A stretch of DNA of 10,686 nucleotides from Prevotella sp. (GCA_031263965.1 JAISES010000337.1:1-10686); one strand, 5' to 3'; counted from the first letter of the stretch, positions 1 through 5,761 are shown. A program made the numbers and translations. The notes: generated by a model not told the origin, from the letters alone.

Positions 1-397
1 CTAAGGCAGCGACAGCTCCTGTCAGATTTACTTTTTTCTGGACTCCGTAGCCTACTACCACAACATCATCCAGAGTCTTGGAGTCTTCTTCCATAGCCAC
101 ATTCATCCTGGGAGAAGCCGGATGTTCTACAGATTTATAACCGATACTTGAAAATACCAGTACTGCACCTTGTTTGGCTTTTAATGTAAAATTTCCATCT
201 ATATCAGTCATTGTACCATTAGGCGTACCTTTTTCTGATACAGTTACACCAATAAGGGGTTCTTTAGTGTCCTTATCCGTAACCACACCCTCTATTGTAA
301 GCTCATTTTGAGCATATAGGCCTATGTCAAAACATAAAAGGGCGAGACACACAAGGAGACTATGAACTATTCTCCTTCGAAACAGGTTTCTTTTCAT
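1..397 (-). CDS. SusC/RagA-family TonB-linked outer membrane transporter, N-terminal part (runs off left edge)
   Basis: Reading the minus strand from the ATG at 397-395 gives 132 uninterrupted codons up to the window edge. Residues 1-30 form a signal peptide (basic start MKRNLFRRR, hydrophobic core, end near LYAQ). Residues 33-108 match the carboxypeptidase-regulatory-like domain found at the N-terminus of SusC proteins (IEGVVTDKDTKEPLIGVTV, then GTMTDIDGNFTL and VFSSIGYKS). Residues 111-122, DVVVVGYGVQKK, followed by VNLTGAVAAL, are the hallmark of the start of the TonB plug. The family imports oligosaccharides or peptides across the outer membrane with a SusD lipoprotein, which would lie left of this window, together with the beta barrel. 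The substrate cannot be read from this part. A TAnnTTTG box lies upstream at 456-463 and a phased repeat array at 583-655. Confidence 0.95.
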   Translation of the reverse strand, partial: MKRNLFRRRIVHSLLVCLALLCFDIGLYAQNELTIEGVVTDKDTKEPLIGVTVSEKGTPNGTMTDIDGNFTLKAKQGAVLVFSSIGYKSVEHPASPRMNVAMEEDSKTLDDVVVVGYGVQKKVNLTGAVAAL

Positions 398-455
398 GTG
401 TATTAAAAAATTTAAGTTAGTGAAATATTTGCAAAAAGTATTAATTCAGATACAA

Positions 456-463
456 CAAAGTTA
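456..463 (-). promoter_or_regulatory. Candidate -7 box for the susC-like gene
   Basis: On the minus strand this reads TAACTTTG, an exact match to the Bacteroides -7 element TAnnTTTG, about 60 nt before the susC start codon. No TTTG is seen 19-21 nt further upstream. Promoters that depend on an activator often have a poor -33, which would fit the repeat array further upstream; that link is inference. Confidence 0.45.
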
Positions 464-582
464 ATCATTTAGCAGGCACATGATTTTCTGGGGGTAGATA
501 TGGTGGATTTTAACAAACTAAAAATTGAGATAAATAGCAATAAATAAGCAACTAAACAACATTATGCTTCATAAAAAAAGTG

Positions 583-655
583 GTACGCACATAAATCAAA
601 GTGTGCGCACACACGGAAACTTTTGCACGCAAATACAAAAGTGTGTGTTCGCACA
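583..655. repeat. Four phased direct repeats, possible AraC/HTCS operator array
   Basis: The 9-mer GTnCGCACA occurs at 583-591 (GTACGCACA), 603-611 (GTGCGCACA) and 647-655 (GTTCGCACA), with a weaker copy GCACGCAAA at 625-633. Successive units are 20, 22 and 22 bp apart, about two helical turns. The unit at 603 is embedded in a perfect 12-bp palindrome, GTGTGCGCACAC (601-612). The array lies between the end of the lactonase gene and the susC-like gene, 120-200 bp upstream of the candidate -7 box. AraC-type DNA-binding domains, including those of the hybrid two-component sensors that control Bacteroides polysaccharide loci, bind direct repeats at about this spacing. Function is inferred. Short GT/CA tracts could also give chance similarity. 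Confidence 0.5.
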
Positions 656-740
656 CAAATAAAATCGCCCGTATTATAATAAAATATAAAACACGAACGA
701 TTAGAATAATTTATATCCGAAGTTTCTTAATAAAATATAC

Positions 741-1928
741 CTATCGAAGTGAAACAAATTTCAGGCAAACAGGCTTATCCAATTTTATATCTTTATTCGT
801 ATTTTTCAACAGGCCGGTATTTCTGTCTATCAGAAATACTTGTACGGCATTATTATCCCTGCCGGCCACAAGAAGAAATTTACCATTAGGGGTAATTACA
901 AAATTACGCGGATGAATACCGGTCGGCTGATATCCGACTTTCGTCAATTTCCCGTCATTTTGATTTATTGAGAATATAGCTAATCCATCGCCCTTCAATC
1001 GATTCGAGGCGTACAAAAATCTACCGTCGGGGGTTATATGAATATCGCCACTGCCTTTAGCATTCAAAGTATCGGCTTGTATTGACTGTTTTTGGATCAG
1101 GTCTCCTTTATGGCTGTTATAGTCGAATGCGATAACTGCACCGGATATTTCATTTATAAGATATGCGAATTTACCATCCGGATAAAATTCTAAATGTCGC
1201 GGGCCTGATCCGTCAGCAATTTTAAAAGCAGCGGGCACGCCTGCCTGTAAATAACCACCTTGTCTCTCCGGATTCACATCAAACTTATGTATCTTATCGG
1301 AGCCAAGGTCGTTTGCTAATAGATATTTCTCATCCGGAGAATAGGTTACGCAATGCAGATGAGGCTTTTGTTGCCTGTCCTGATCGACCCCTTTGCCCGT
1401 AAAGCTTATATATTGAGATGCTGTTGTCAGCGAACCGTCTTCTTTCACATCAAAAACAGTAATGCTGCCCCCTGAGTAATTAGCCGTAACAACATGCTTG
1501 CCTGCGTTATCGACAGTGATATAACAAGGGTCAGCGCCTTTTGTCAATTCTGTATTTAACAATGATAGTTCGCCTTTTTCCTTATCGAAAGCAAATGCAC
1601 TGGCCGAAGCTTTATCATCACCTGTTTCCGAAACGGCATAAACATATTTTCCATTTTTACTTATAGCCAGATAAGAAGGATTCGTAATCTTTACTTTACT
1701 TTTATATGTCGAATATCCGGATACTGTATCGAACCGGTACACATATATACCTTCGCTTTCGCCTGTTGTATATGTTCCTACGATTAGATAGAGGCCGGAA
1801 TCATCCATCACTTTTCCTGTCTGAACATTTGCTGGATCACTTGCTTTTACAACCGCTTTATTTGTATTTTTATTATTGCATGATAAAAAAGAAAATGTAA
1901 CGGCAATGATTAGAAAAATATATTTCAT
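741..1928 (-). CDS. Lactonase family seven-bladed beta-propeller lipoprotein (6-phosphogluconolactonase/YbhE-like fold)
   Basis: The 395-residue product begins with a short hydrophobic signal and a lipobox, FLSC, whose Cys17 would be lipidated. The residues after it (NNKNTN) are not acidic, so the surface-export signature of Bacteroidota lipoproteins is absent and the protein probably faces the periplasm. The body repeats propeller-blade signatures: YLIVGTYTTGESEGIYVY, NPSYLAISKNGKYVYAVSE, GPRHLEFYPDGKFAYLINE, GDIHITPDGRFLYASNR and HPRNFVITPNGKFLLVAGRD. This is the lactonase family (Pgl/YbhE, carboxy-cis,cis-muconate cyclase), and its length is normal for it. Cytoplasmic members hydrolyse 6-phosphogluconolactone in the pentose phosphate pathway. 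A lipidated exported copy probably acts on another sugar lactone or is only a fold relative, so no symbol is given. The susC-like gene follows on the same strand after 343 bp, too far to assume an operon. Confidence 0.88.
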   Translation of the reverse strand: MKYIFLIIAVTFSFLSCNNKNTNKAVVKASDPANVQTGKVMDDSGLYLIVGTYTTGESEGIYVYRFDTVSGYSTYKSKVKITNPSYLAISKNGKYVYAVSETGDDKASASAFAFDKEKGELSLLNTELTKGADPCYITVDNAGKHVVTANYSGGSITVFDVKEDGSLTTASQYISFTGKGVDQDRQQKPHLHCVTYSPDEKYLLANDLGSDKIHKFDVNPERQGGYLQAGVPAAFKIADGSGPRHLEFYPDGKFAYLINEISGAVIAFDYNSHKGDLIQKQSIQADTLNAKGSGDIHITPDGRFLYASNRLKGDGLAIFSINQNDGKLTKVGYQPTGIHPRNFVITPNGKFLLVAGRDNNAVQVFLIDRNTGLLKNTNKDIKLDKPVCLKFVSLR

Positions 1929-1968
1929 ACAATTTTTATTTAAATAATTATCCGCATTTATACCTAGA

Positions 1969-2200
1969 ATGATTTTTGTAGGTTATACAAGCAATAAACA
2001 GCCTGTAGAAGAGATCATTAATGCCATATTGTATAAGTTGAAGACAGATGTTCGGTGGTATTTACTTCCGGTTAAATCTCTTTTTCAGATTTGTCTCAAA
2101 GTTGGCAATCGGTTTATTATCATTATCGTAAATGATGTAAAATTGATCTTCATGCAAATGTATTATAAAAATTCTATTTCAAGATTTGGCTAACGCCGAT
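1969..2200 (+). pseudogene. Decayed IS5-like transposase fragment (DUF4096-type N-terminal domain)
   Basis: The frame from 1969 encodes EEIINAILYKLKTDVRWYLLPVKSLF, which resembles the N-terminal region of IS5-group transposases common in Bacteroidota (pattern NAILYKLKTGxxWxxLPVxSLF). After the T run at 2081-2085 the similarity continues in the next frame as SDLSQSWQSVYYHYRK, stops at TGA 2133-2135, and resumes as CKIDL. The family normally reads YYxYRKW, so this TGA probably replaces a TGG tryptophan codon. A one-base loss in the T run plus one nonsense change explains the break. No catalytic DDE region follows, and the start of the protein is also missing. This is therefore a truncated relic. 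The family resemblance was recognised by eye and the exact IS is unknown. Confidence 0.65.
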
Positions 2201-2231
2201 TTTTAATTAACATTTCAAAATTTCAAGATTT
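2176..2231 (+). repeat. 12-bp direct repeat flanking the end of the transposase relic
   Basis: ATTTCAAGATTT occurs at 2176-2187 and again at 2220-2231, 44 bp apart. The copies flank the AT-rich end of the transposase remnant and might mark a deletion scar or slippage event. In sequence this AT-rich, chance is a real alternative. Confidence 0.35.
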
Positions 2232-2269
2232 TGTATATCTGATTACAGCCCATTACAATAAGAAAGGAA

Positions 2270-2310
2270 CTGTCTCGACTACTTTTGAGACAGCCCCTTT
2301 TTTTATTTTT
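2270..2310. terminator. Stem-loop terminator downstream of rpsT, possibly an old IS end
   Basis: CTGTCTC (2270-2276) pairs perfectly with GAGACAG (2287-2293) around a 10-nt loop, and an outer GG/CC pairing extends the stem. On the plus strand CCCC and then a T-rich tract follow; on the minus strand the tail is TTCCTTTCTTATT. It starts about 40 nt after the rpsT stop, so it can end that transcript, and it would also stop transcription arriving from the left. The segment TTTTGAGACAGCCCC resembles the terminal inverted repeat of Bacteroidota insertion sequences, so it might be the right end of the element whose transposase relic lies just to the left. Confidence 0.6.
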
Positions 2311-2334
2311 ATAATGGTTTATTAGTGTTCCGTT

Positions 2335-2586
2335 TTACAAAGAATGTACGTGAGCAGCCAATTTTGATTTTAAGTTACCTGCTTTGTTTTTATGTATAAC
2401 ATTCTTCTTAGCCAATCTGTCTAACATAGAACATACCGATGGGTACTGTTTTTGAGCTTCTTCTTTATCTGTTAATGCACGGAATTTTTTTACGGCATTA
2501 CGAGTTGTTTTAGCTACGTATCGGTTTCTCAAGCGTCTTGCTTCGGCTTGCCTGATTCTTTTTTCTGCTGATTTATGATTTGCCAT
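2335..2586 (-). CDS. rpsT: 30S ribosomal protein S20
   Basis: The product is 83 residues, typical for S20, and strongly basic. It opens with the family signature [20 protein letters not shown], followed by [15 protein letters not shown] and the C-terminal helix pattern [23 protein letters not shown]20 binds 16S rRNA early in assembly of the 30S subunit. The gene follows a tRNA-Glu gene on the same strand after 38 nt, with no promoter-like sequence in between. The two are probably transcribed together from the promoter at 2747-2777, and the transcript probably ends at the stem-loop at 2270-2293. Confidence 0.97.
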   Translation of the reverse strand: MANHKSAEKRIRQAEARRLRNRYVAKTTRNAVKKFRALTDKEEAQKQYPSVCSMLDRLAKKNVIHKNKAGNLKSKLAAHVHSL

Positions 2587-2624
2587 AATGACTAAGCCTG
2601 ATTTTGTTGTTATTTTTATTTTCG

Positions 2625-2696
2625 TAGCCCATAGGGGAGTCGAACCCCTCTTTCAAGAATGAAAATCTTGCGTCCTAACCGATAGACGAATGGGCC
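2625..2696 (-). tRNA. tRNA-Glu (anticodon UUC)
   Basis: On the minus strand the 72-nt sequence folds as a complete cloverleaf. The acceptor stem is GGCCCAT/ATGGGCT with a G-U first pair, and the D-arm holds TCTATCGGTTAGGA. The anticodon stem CAAGA/TCTTG encloses the loop TTTTCAT, giving anticodon TTC. The T-arm is GGGG-TTCGACT-CCCC, and the discriminator base is A. CCA is not encoded, since CG follows the discriminator, so it must be added after transcription. The gene is followed directly by rpsT. Confidence 0.97.
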
Positions 2697-2746
2697 ATCT
2701 TGTGAATTATTCTGTTTTCACAGTTTTTATTCCTCGATTGCGGATG

Positions 2747-2777
2747 CAAAGGTAATCCATTTTTGATTATCTGCAAA
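2747..2777 (-). promoter_or_regulatory. Bacteroides-type promoter for tRNA-Glu and rpsT
   Basis: On the minus strand TTTG (2777-2774) is followed after 19 nt by TACCTTTG (2754-2747). This is an exact match to the -33 (TTTG) and -7 (TAnnTTTG) elements at consensus spacing. The predicted transcript start falls near 2740, leaving a leader of about 40 nt before the tRNA 5' end at 2696. It is one of the two best promoters in the window. Confidence 0.8.
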
Positions 2778-2989
2778 TAAATGAAGTGAATTTTTAAATA
2801 AATCTTTATTTGTGTTTTGAATATAGTTGATTTTTAATGAGGCTCTGTCGATTATCCTGTCTATTTGCTTTGCCTTTTGATATAGCAATAGTCCGCTAAA
2901 GTTTATGCGGCAATAATTCCGAAATATAATAGATTTTATGCTGGAAATAAGCTTCCTCTTTTTTCACAAATATATCTAAAATGAAAAAT
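2778..2989. other. Spacer upstream of the tRNA promoter with no recognisable feature
   Basis: Together with the promoter and terminator on either side this makes a 353-bp gene-free gap (2697-3049). The sequence is AT-rich. A minus-strand frame without stops runs from 2963 to 2727, but it has no ATG/GTG/TTG start in a sensible place and overlaps the promoter, so I do not call it a gene. No repeat or RNA structure stood out. Confidence 0.5.
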
Positions 2990-3022
2990 TCCCCCTGATC
3001 TGTTTTCAGGAGGGACTTTTTT
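2984..3022. terminator. Bidirectional-looking terminator downstream of the purine permease gene
   Basis: TCCC+CCTGA (2990-2998) pairs with TCAGG+GGGA (3006-3015, A3011 bulged), a nine-pair stem with a 7-nt loop. On the minus strand it is followed by ATTTTT (2989-2984), and on the plus strand by C and six T (3017-3022). It lies 35 bp after the permease stop codon, so its main job is likely to end the 5101-3050 transcript. Confidence 0.75.
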
Positions 3023-3049
3023 GTATGATGTATGGTTCAGTTCATTTGC

Positions 3050-4375
3050 CTAATGATTCATAACATGGGATGCATCCAATACAATTTTCAGTAAGAACAA
3101 TACTGCAATGACATATACTGTAACCGATACGTCTTTGTGTTTACCGGAGCATAATTTGATGAATGCGAAGCTTAACATACCAAATACAATGCCTTCGGCA
3201 ATACTGTATGTAAATGGCATGAATACAATGGTAAGAAAAGCCGGAAGCCCCTCGCTCATATCGTTAAAGTTAACCTTGGCCACAGAAGATATCATAAACA
3301 AGCCGACAATAACCAGAGCCGGTGATGTTGCCGCCGCAGGAACCATCAAAAACAACGGCGCGAAGAATAAAGCCAGAACAAACATAAGGGCAGTACTTAC
3401 AGACGTAAGCCCTGTGCGCCCTCCCGAAGCAACTCCCGAAGCACTTTCTACATATGCAGTCACCGTACTGGTACCCAGGACAGAGCCTGCTGTCGTGCCT
3501 AAAGCATCGGAGAACAGGGCTTTCTTCATTTGGGGAAAATTGCCGTCTTCATCTGCTAACCCTGCTTTTGATACCACACCTATTAATGTGCCTACTGTAT
3601 CGAATAGGTTTACAAACAAAAGAGTGAAAACAACCACCAGCATGTCGAATGAGAATATCTGATCCCAATTAAATTGAGCAAAAACGGGCGCAATTGATGG
3701 CGGAACTCCTATTACACTTGTATCCGGCAAAGTCACATCTCCAAGTATAACTCCAAAGACAGTTGCAACAACTATTCCTATTAATATAGAGCCATTCACA
3801 TTCCTGACAAATAATACGCCTGTAACGATCAGTCCAAGTAAGGCTATCCATACACTATGTTGGGAAAAATCGCCTAAAGCAACCAATGTATCAGGGTTGG
3901 ATACTACTATATTTGCGTTTTTGAGTCCTATCAGGGTTATGAAAAGACCTATACCCGCAGGTATGGCGTCTTTCAATACTTTAGGGATACTTTTCACTAT
4001 AAGCTCGCGGACATTGAAGAATGTAAGGACGATAAAGATAAGGCCTTCAATAAATACGGCTGTTAGTGCAAACTGCCATGGATATCCCATTACACCGCAT
4101 ATGGTGAATGCAAAGAATGCATTTAAACCCATCCCGGGAGCCTGTGCTATTGGCAGTTTGGCATAAAGAGCCATCATTAGTGTGGCAAAAATAGTTGACA
4201 AAGCAGTCGCAGTAAAGAGAGCGTCTTTGTCCATGCCCGTAGTCGACAATATACTGGGGTTTACTATTAATATATACGACATGGTAAGAAAAGTAATAAG
4301 GCCGGCAAGGAACTCCTTGCGGATAGTGGTCTTATTCTCTTTTAGCTGAAAGAATTTTTCAAGGAAGTTTTTCAT
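3050..4375 (-). CDS. NCS2-type purine nucleobase permease, AzgA (adenine/guanine/hypoxanthine) subgroup
   Basis: The 441-residue product is a polytopic inner-membrane protein of typical family length. The amphipathic start MKNFLEKFFQLKENKTTIRKE leads into the first membrane segment AGLITFLTMSYILIVNPSIL, as in AzgA-type permeases. The family motif APGMGLNAFFAF sits at 79-90. GIGLFITLIGLKNA follows, and later LFVNLFDTVGTLIG and GTSTVTAYVESASGVASGGRTGLT. Relatives such as PbuG and GhxP/AdeP import guanine, hypoxanthine or adenine with protons. The precise purine cannot be assigned by eye, so no symbol is given. The start lies 12 nt downstream of the stop of the outer-membrane protein gene, which strongly suggests one transcript. 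A clear terminator follows at 2990-3015. Confidence 0.93.
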   Translation of the reverse strand: MKNFLEKFFQLKENKTTIRKEFLAGLITFLTMSYILIVNPSILSTTGMDKDALFTATALSTIFATLMMALYAKLPIAQAPGMGLNAFFAFTICGVMGYPWQFALTAVFIEGLIFIVLTFFNVRELIVKSIPKVLKDAIPAGIGLFITLIGLKNANIVVSNPDTLVALGDFSQHSVWIALLGLIVTGVLFVRNVNGSILIGIVVATVFGVILGDVTLPDTSVIGVPPSIAPVFAQFNWDQIFSFDMLVVVFTLLFVNLFDTVGTLIGVVSKAGLADEDGNFPQMKKALFSDALGTTAGSVLGTSTVTAYVESASGVASGGRTGLTSVSTALMFVLALFFAPLFLMVPAAATSPALVIVGLFMISSVAKVNFNDMSEGLPAFLTIVFMPFTYSIAEGIVFGMLSFAFIKLCSGKHKDVSVTVYVIAVLFLLKIVLDASHVMNH

Positions 4376-4387
4376 TGTTTTTTTATC

Positions 4388-5101
4388 TTAGAAGTTCCAC
4401 TTTGCGGCAATCGTAGGGTTGATATATGCTTTGTCTCTATTGGTAAGAAAATTATTACTGATTTCGATTTCGCTACCTAAAGCCAGGTTCGGACTTACAT
4501 TATACCAAAATTGCGGCTCGGTAAGAAATACTATTTCTTTGCCGCTTTCGCCGGGACCATGCGACTTGTTCTTGTTTTGTGTCCAGATGTCCATAAATCC
4601 GCAAGCTCTCAATTTATTATTAAACAAATCCATACCCCAGGTCACAGTCCATTGGATATCGTTGCTTACTTTCTCAAAAGCGTTGTATTTGTATGCTAAA
4701 TATGTTCCTAAAACAGCTTTATTTATCATTGCAGAATAAGAAGCTCCTGCCATGTAAGCATTCGCTATTGAAAATCCGGCGTTTTCGGCTTTACCTATTC
4801 CTCCATTGAACTCTACGTGCGCCTGCACAGGACTTTTACCCAGTTTGATGTCACGGGCAATTTCCATATAGGCTGTACCTATATTACCCCTGCTTTGATT
4901 GAAGTCCAGATCGACAAACATAAACGTAGAACCCCATTTGTCAGGTTTAAACATTTCGAAAGTTGCGGTGAAATAATTTTTACCGGACATTTTGTCTCCG
5001 TGCAATGCATGGCGAGGGTCAAAATGCAATTGGAGATTTTGAGAATACACCGAAAAAGAAAGCAATAAGAATGCTAAAGAGAAGAGTACTTTTTTTACCA
5101 T
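4388..5101 (-). CDS. DUF5020-type outer-membrane beta-barrel, Tsx-like channel candidate
   Basis: The 237-residue product starts with a signal peptide (MVKKVLFSLAFLLLSFSVYS, cleavage near YSQ-N). The mature part begins LQLHFDPRHAL. It then alternates short amphipathic strands and turns (NYFTATFEMFKPDKWGSTFMFVDLDF, KSPVQAHVEFNGG, QFWYNVSPNLALGSEIEISNN). It ends in Phe (KWNF), the usual last residue of an outer-membrane barrel. The pattern fits DUF5020 proteins of Bacteroidota, which I believe are related to the Tsx nucleoside channel. It is followed 12 nt later by a purine permease, so a role in letting nucleosides or nucleobases through the outer membrane is a reasonable inference. No substrate residues can be identified by eye. 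A lone TATTTTTG box lies upstream at 5128-5135. Confidence 0.75.
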   Translation of the reverse strand: MVKKVLFSLAFLLLSFSVYSQNLQLHFDPRHALHGDKMSGKNYFTATFEMFKPDKWGSTFMFVDLDFNQSRGNIGTAYMEIARDIKLGKSPVQAHVEFNGGIGKAENAGFSIANAYMAGASYSAMINKAVLGTYLAYKYNAFEKVSNDIQWTVTWGMDLFNNKLRACGFMDIWTQNKNKSHGPGESGKEIVFLTEPQFWYNVSPNLALGSEIEISNNFLTNRDKAYINPTIAAKWNF

Positions 5102-5127
5102 ATCTTTAAGATTAGAAGTTTCGAGTG

Positions 5128-5135
5128 CAAAAATA
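5128..5135 (-). promoter_or_regulatory. Possible -7 box for the channel-permease unit
   Basis: The minus strand reads TATTTTTG, fitting TAnnTTTG, 27 nt before the start codon. No TTTG is found 19-21 nt upstream, and the region is rich in A and T, so this is weak. Confidence 0.3.
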
Positions 5136-5266
5136 AATAAAAAAATTATCCATTGTTGTTTCGTTAGGCTTTTAACAGATTCGGTTGCATATTGATAATT
5201 TATATAAGGGAATACTGATAGATGGTTGTAATGTGTTATTGTTCATACAGCATTGGAACTCTCTTT

Positions 5267-5393
5267 CCCGTCATTGCGAGGGTTTACCCGAAGCAATCCG
5301 GCTGTATTTTTTTCGGGCAGTCACAAAGGACTGCCCCTACCGCTAACCGGCCAATTTTTGGATTGCTTCACCTTTCAGGCTCGCAATGACGGG
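5267..5393. repeat. MITE-like interspersed repeat with 14-bp terminal inverted repeats
   Basis: CCCGTCATTGCGAG (5267-5280) is perfectly inverted at 5380-5393. Inside it, GAAGCAATCC (5290-5299) is perfectly inverted at 5360-5369. In the centre GGGCAGTC (5315-5322) and GACTGCCC (5329-5336) form a perfect 8-bp hairpin. The whole is 127 bp and non-coding. The half-unit CGTCATTGCGAG...GAAGCAATC recurs at 5417-5449, 5737-5761 (partial) and 8795-8877. Repeats of this type are known between genes in several bacterial phyla. The central GGGCAGTC hairpin resembles a separate widespread repeat and may be a nested insertion. Confidence 0.8.
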
Positions 5394-5416
5394 TTACGGG
5401 GCGTCTTTCCTCTCTC

Positions 5417-5449
5417 CGTCATTGCGAACCACTTGCGGTGAAGCAATCC
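5417..5449 (+). repeat. Half copy of the CGTCATTGCGA/GAAGCAATCC repeat
   Basis: CGTCATTGCGA (5417-5427) and GAAGCAATCC (5440-5449) form a left half-unit like that at 5269-5299. The inverted partner is not adjacent. A matching right half (GCTTCGT...TCGCAATGACG) is found at 5737-5761, beyond a different palindrome. Confidence 0.7.
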
Positions 5450-5472
5450 AATGACCCCGCCTCAGTCCAAAA

Positions 5473-5674
5473 GGGCAGGGCTGTTAAGTTCTGATTTTAA
5501 ACACAGAGTAAAAGGAGTAAGAGGAGTTCTTTATTTCATTATTGTTCAGGATAATATGAAATACTATTTTTAGATAAAATAAAATACTATTCTTTAATAA
5601 AAAAACTCTTTTAAACTCCTTTTACCCTGTGTTTTATTATAATCGAACTATATAGCACTTAACAGCCCCTGCCC
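5473..5674. repeat. Large imperfect palindrome (about 200 bp)
   Basis: The outer arms are GGGCAGGGCTGTTAAGT (5473-5489) and ACTTAACAGCCCCTGCCC (5657-5674), differing by one G. The inner arms are AACACAGAGTAAAAGGAGTA (5500-5519) and AACTCCTTTTACCCTGTGTT (5614-5633), matching at 18 of 20 positions. GAGTT/AACTC adds a further short pairing. The central 70 bp or so are AT-rich and contain AAATACTATT twice. Transcribed from either strand this would fold into a long hairpin. No frame in it looks coding. It is probably a non-autonomous repeat. Confidence 0.75.
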
Positions 5675-5731
5675 AAAAGGGAGGGGAGCAGGGGAGGCTT
5701 TCCCCCTCTCTGTTAAAGCAGGGCTGTTAAG
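5658..5731. repeat. Second inverted pairing of the GCAGGGCTGTTAAG motif
   Basis: GCAGGGCTGTTAAG occurs directly at 5475-5488 and 5718-5731 and inverted, with one extra C, at 5658-5672. The inverted copy can therefore pair either with the left copy (long hairpin) or with the right copy (46-nt loop). The stretch between, 5673-5717, is a purine/pyrimidine patchwork of GGGAGGGG, GCAGGGG and CCCCCTCTC. Confidence 0.65.
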
Positions 5732-5736
5732 GGGGG

Positions 5737-5761
5737 CTTCGTTGTACTTCTCGCAATGACG
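5737..5761 (-). repeat. Right half copy of the CGTCATTGCGAG repeat
   Basis: GCTTCGTTGTACTTC followed by TCGCAATGACG (5751-5761) is the inverted right half of the repeat family. Together with the left half at 5417-5449 it brackets the large palindrome. Confidence 0.55.

Larger units (their letters stand above)
398..740. other. 343-bp spacer between the lactonase and susC-like genes
   Basis: This AT-rich spacer has no convincing coding frame on either strand. It holds the candidate susC -7 box (456-463) and the phased repeat array (583-655). From 661 to 740 it is very AT-rich with no strong terminator for the upstream lactonase gene. A weak minus-strand hairpin, TGTGTG-CGAA-CACACA, overlaps the last repeat unit at 642-657. 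Confidence 0.6.

Noticed and set aside
601..915. Plus-strand frame starting in the GTGTGCGCACAC region
   Set aside because: It overlaps the end of the lactonase gene antisense, its start lies in the repeat array, and the product is compositionally biased with no recognisable motif.
2727..2963. Minus-strand frame of about 79 codons without stops between the tRNA promoter and the permease terminator
   Set aside because: It has no plausible start codon, is AT-driven in composition, matches no family I recognise, and overlaps the strong tRNA-Glu promoter.
3108..3662. 184-codon plus-strand frame antisense to the purine permease
   Set aside because: It is a mirror frame of a clear transporter gene and has no independent motif or promoter.
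5253..5441. Open frame of 62 codons across the repeat element
   Set aside because: It is made of inverted-repeat sequence, so its translation reflects the repeat and not a protein family.
5267..5761. Recurring repeats considered as a CRISPR array
   Set aside because: The units are inverted as well as direct, vary in length and spacing, and have no regular spacers or adjacent cas genes.
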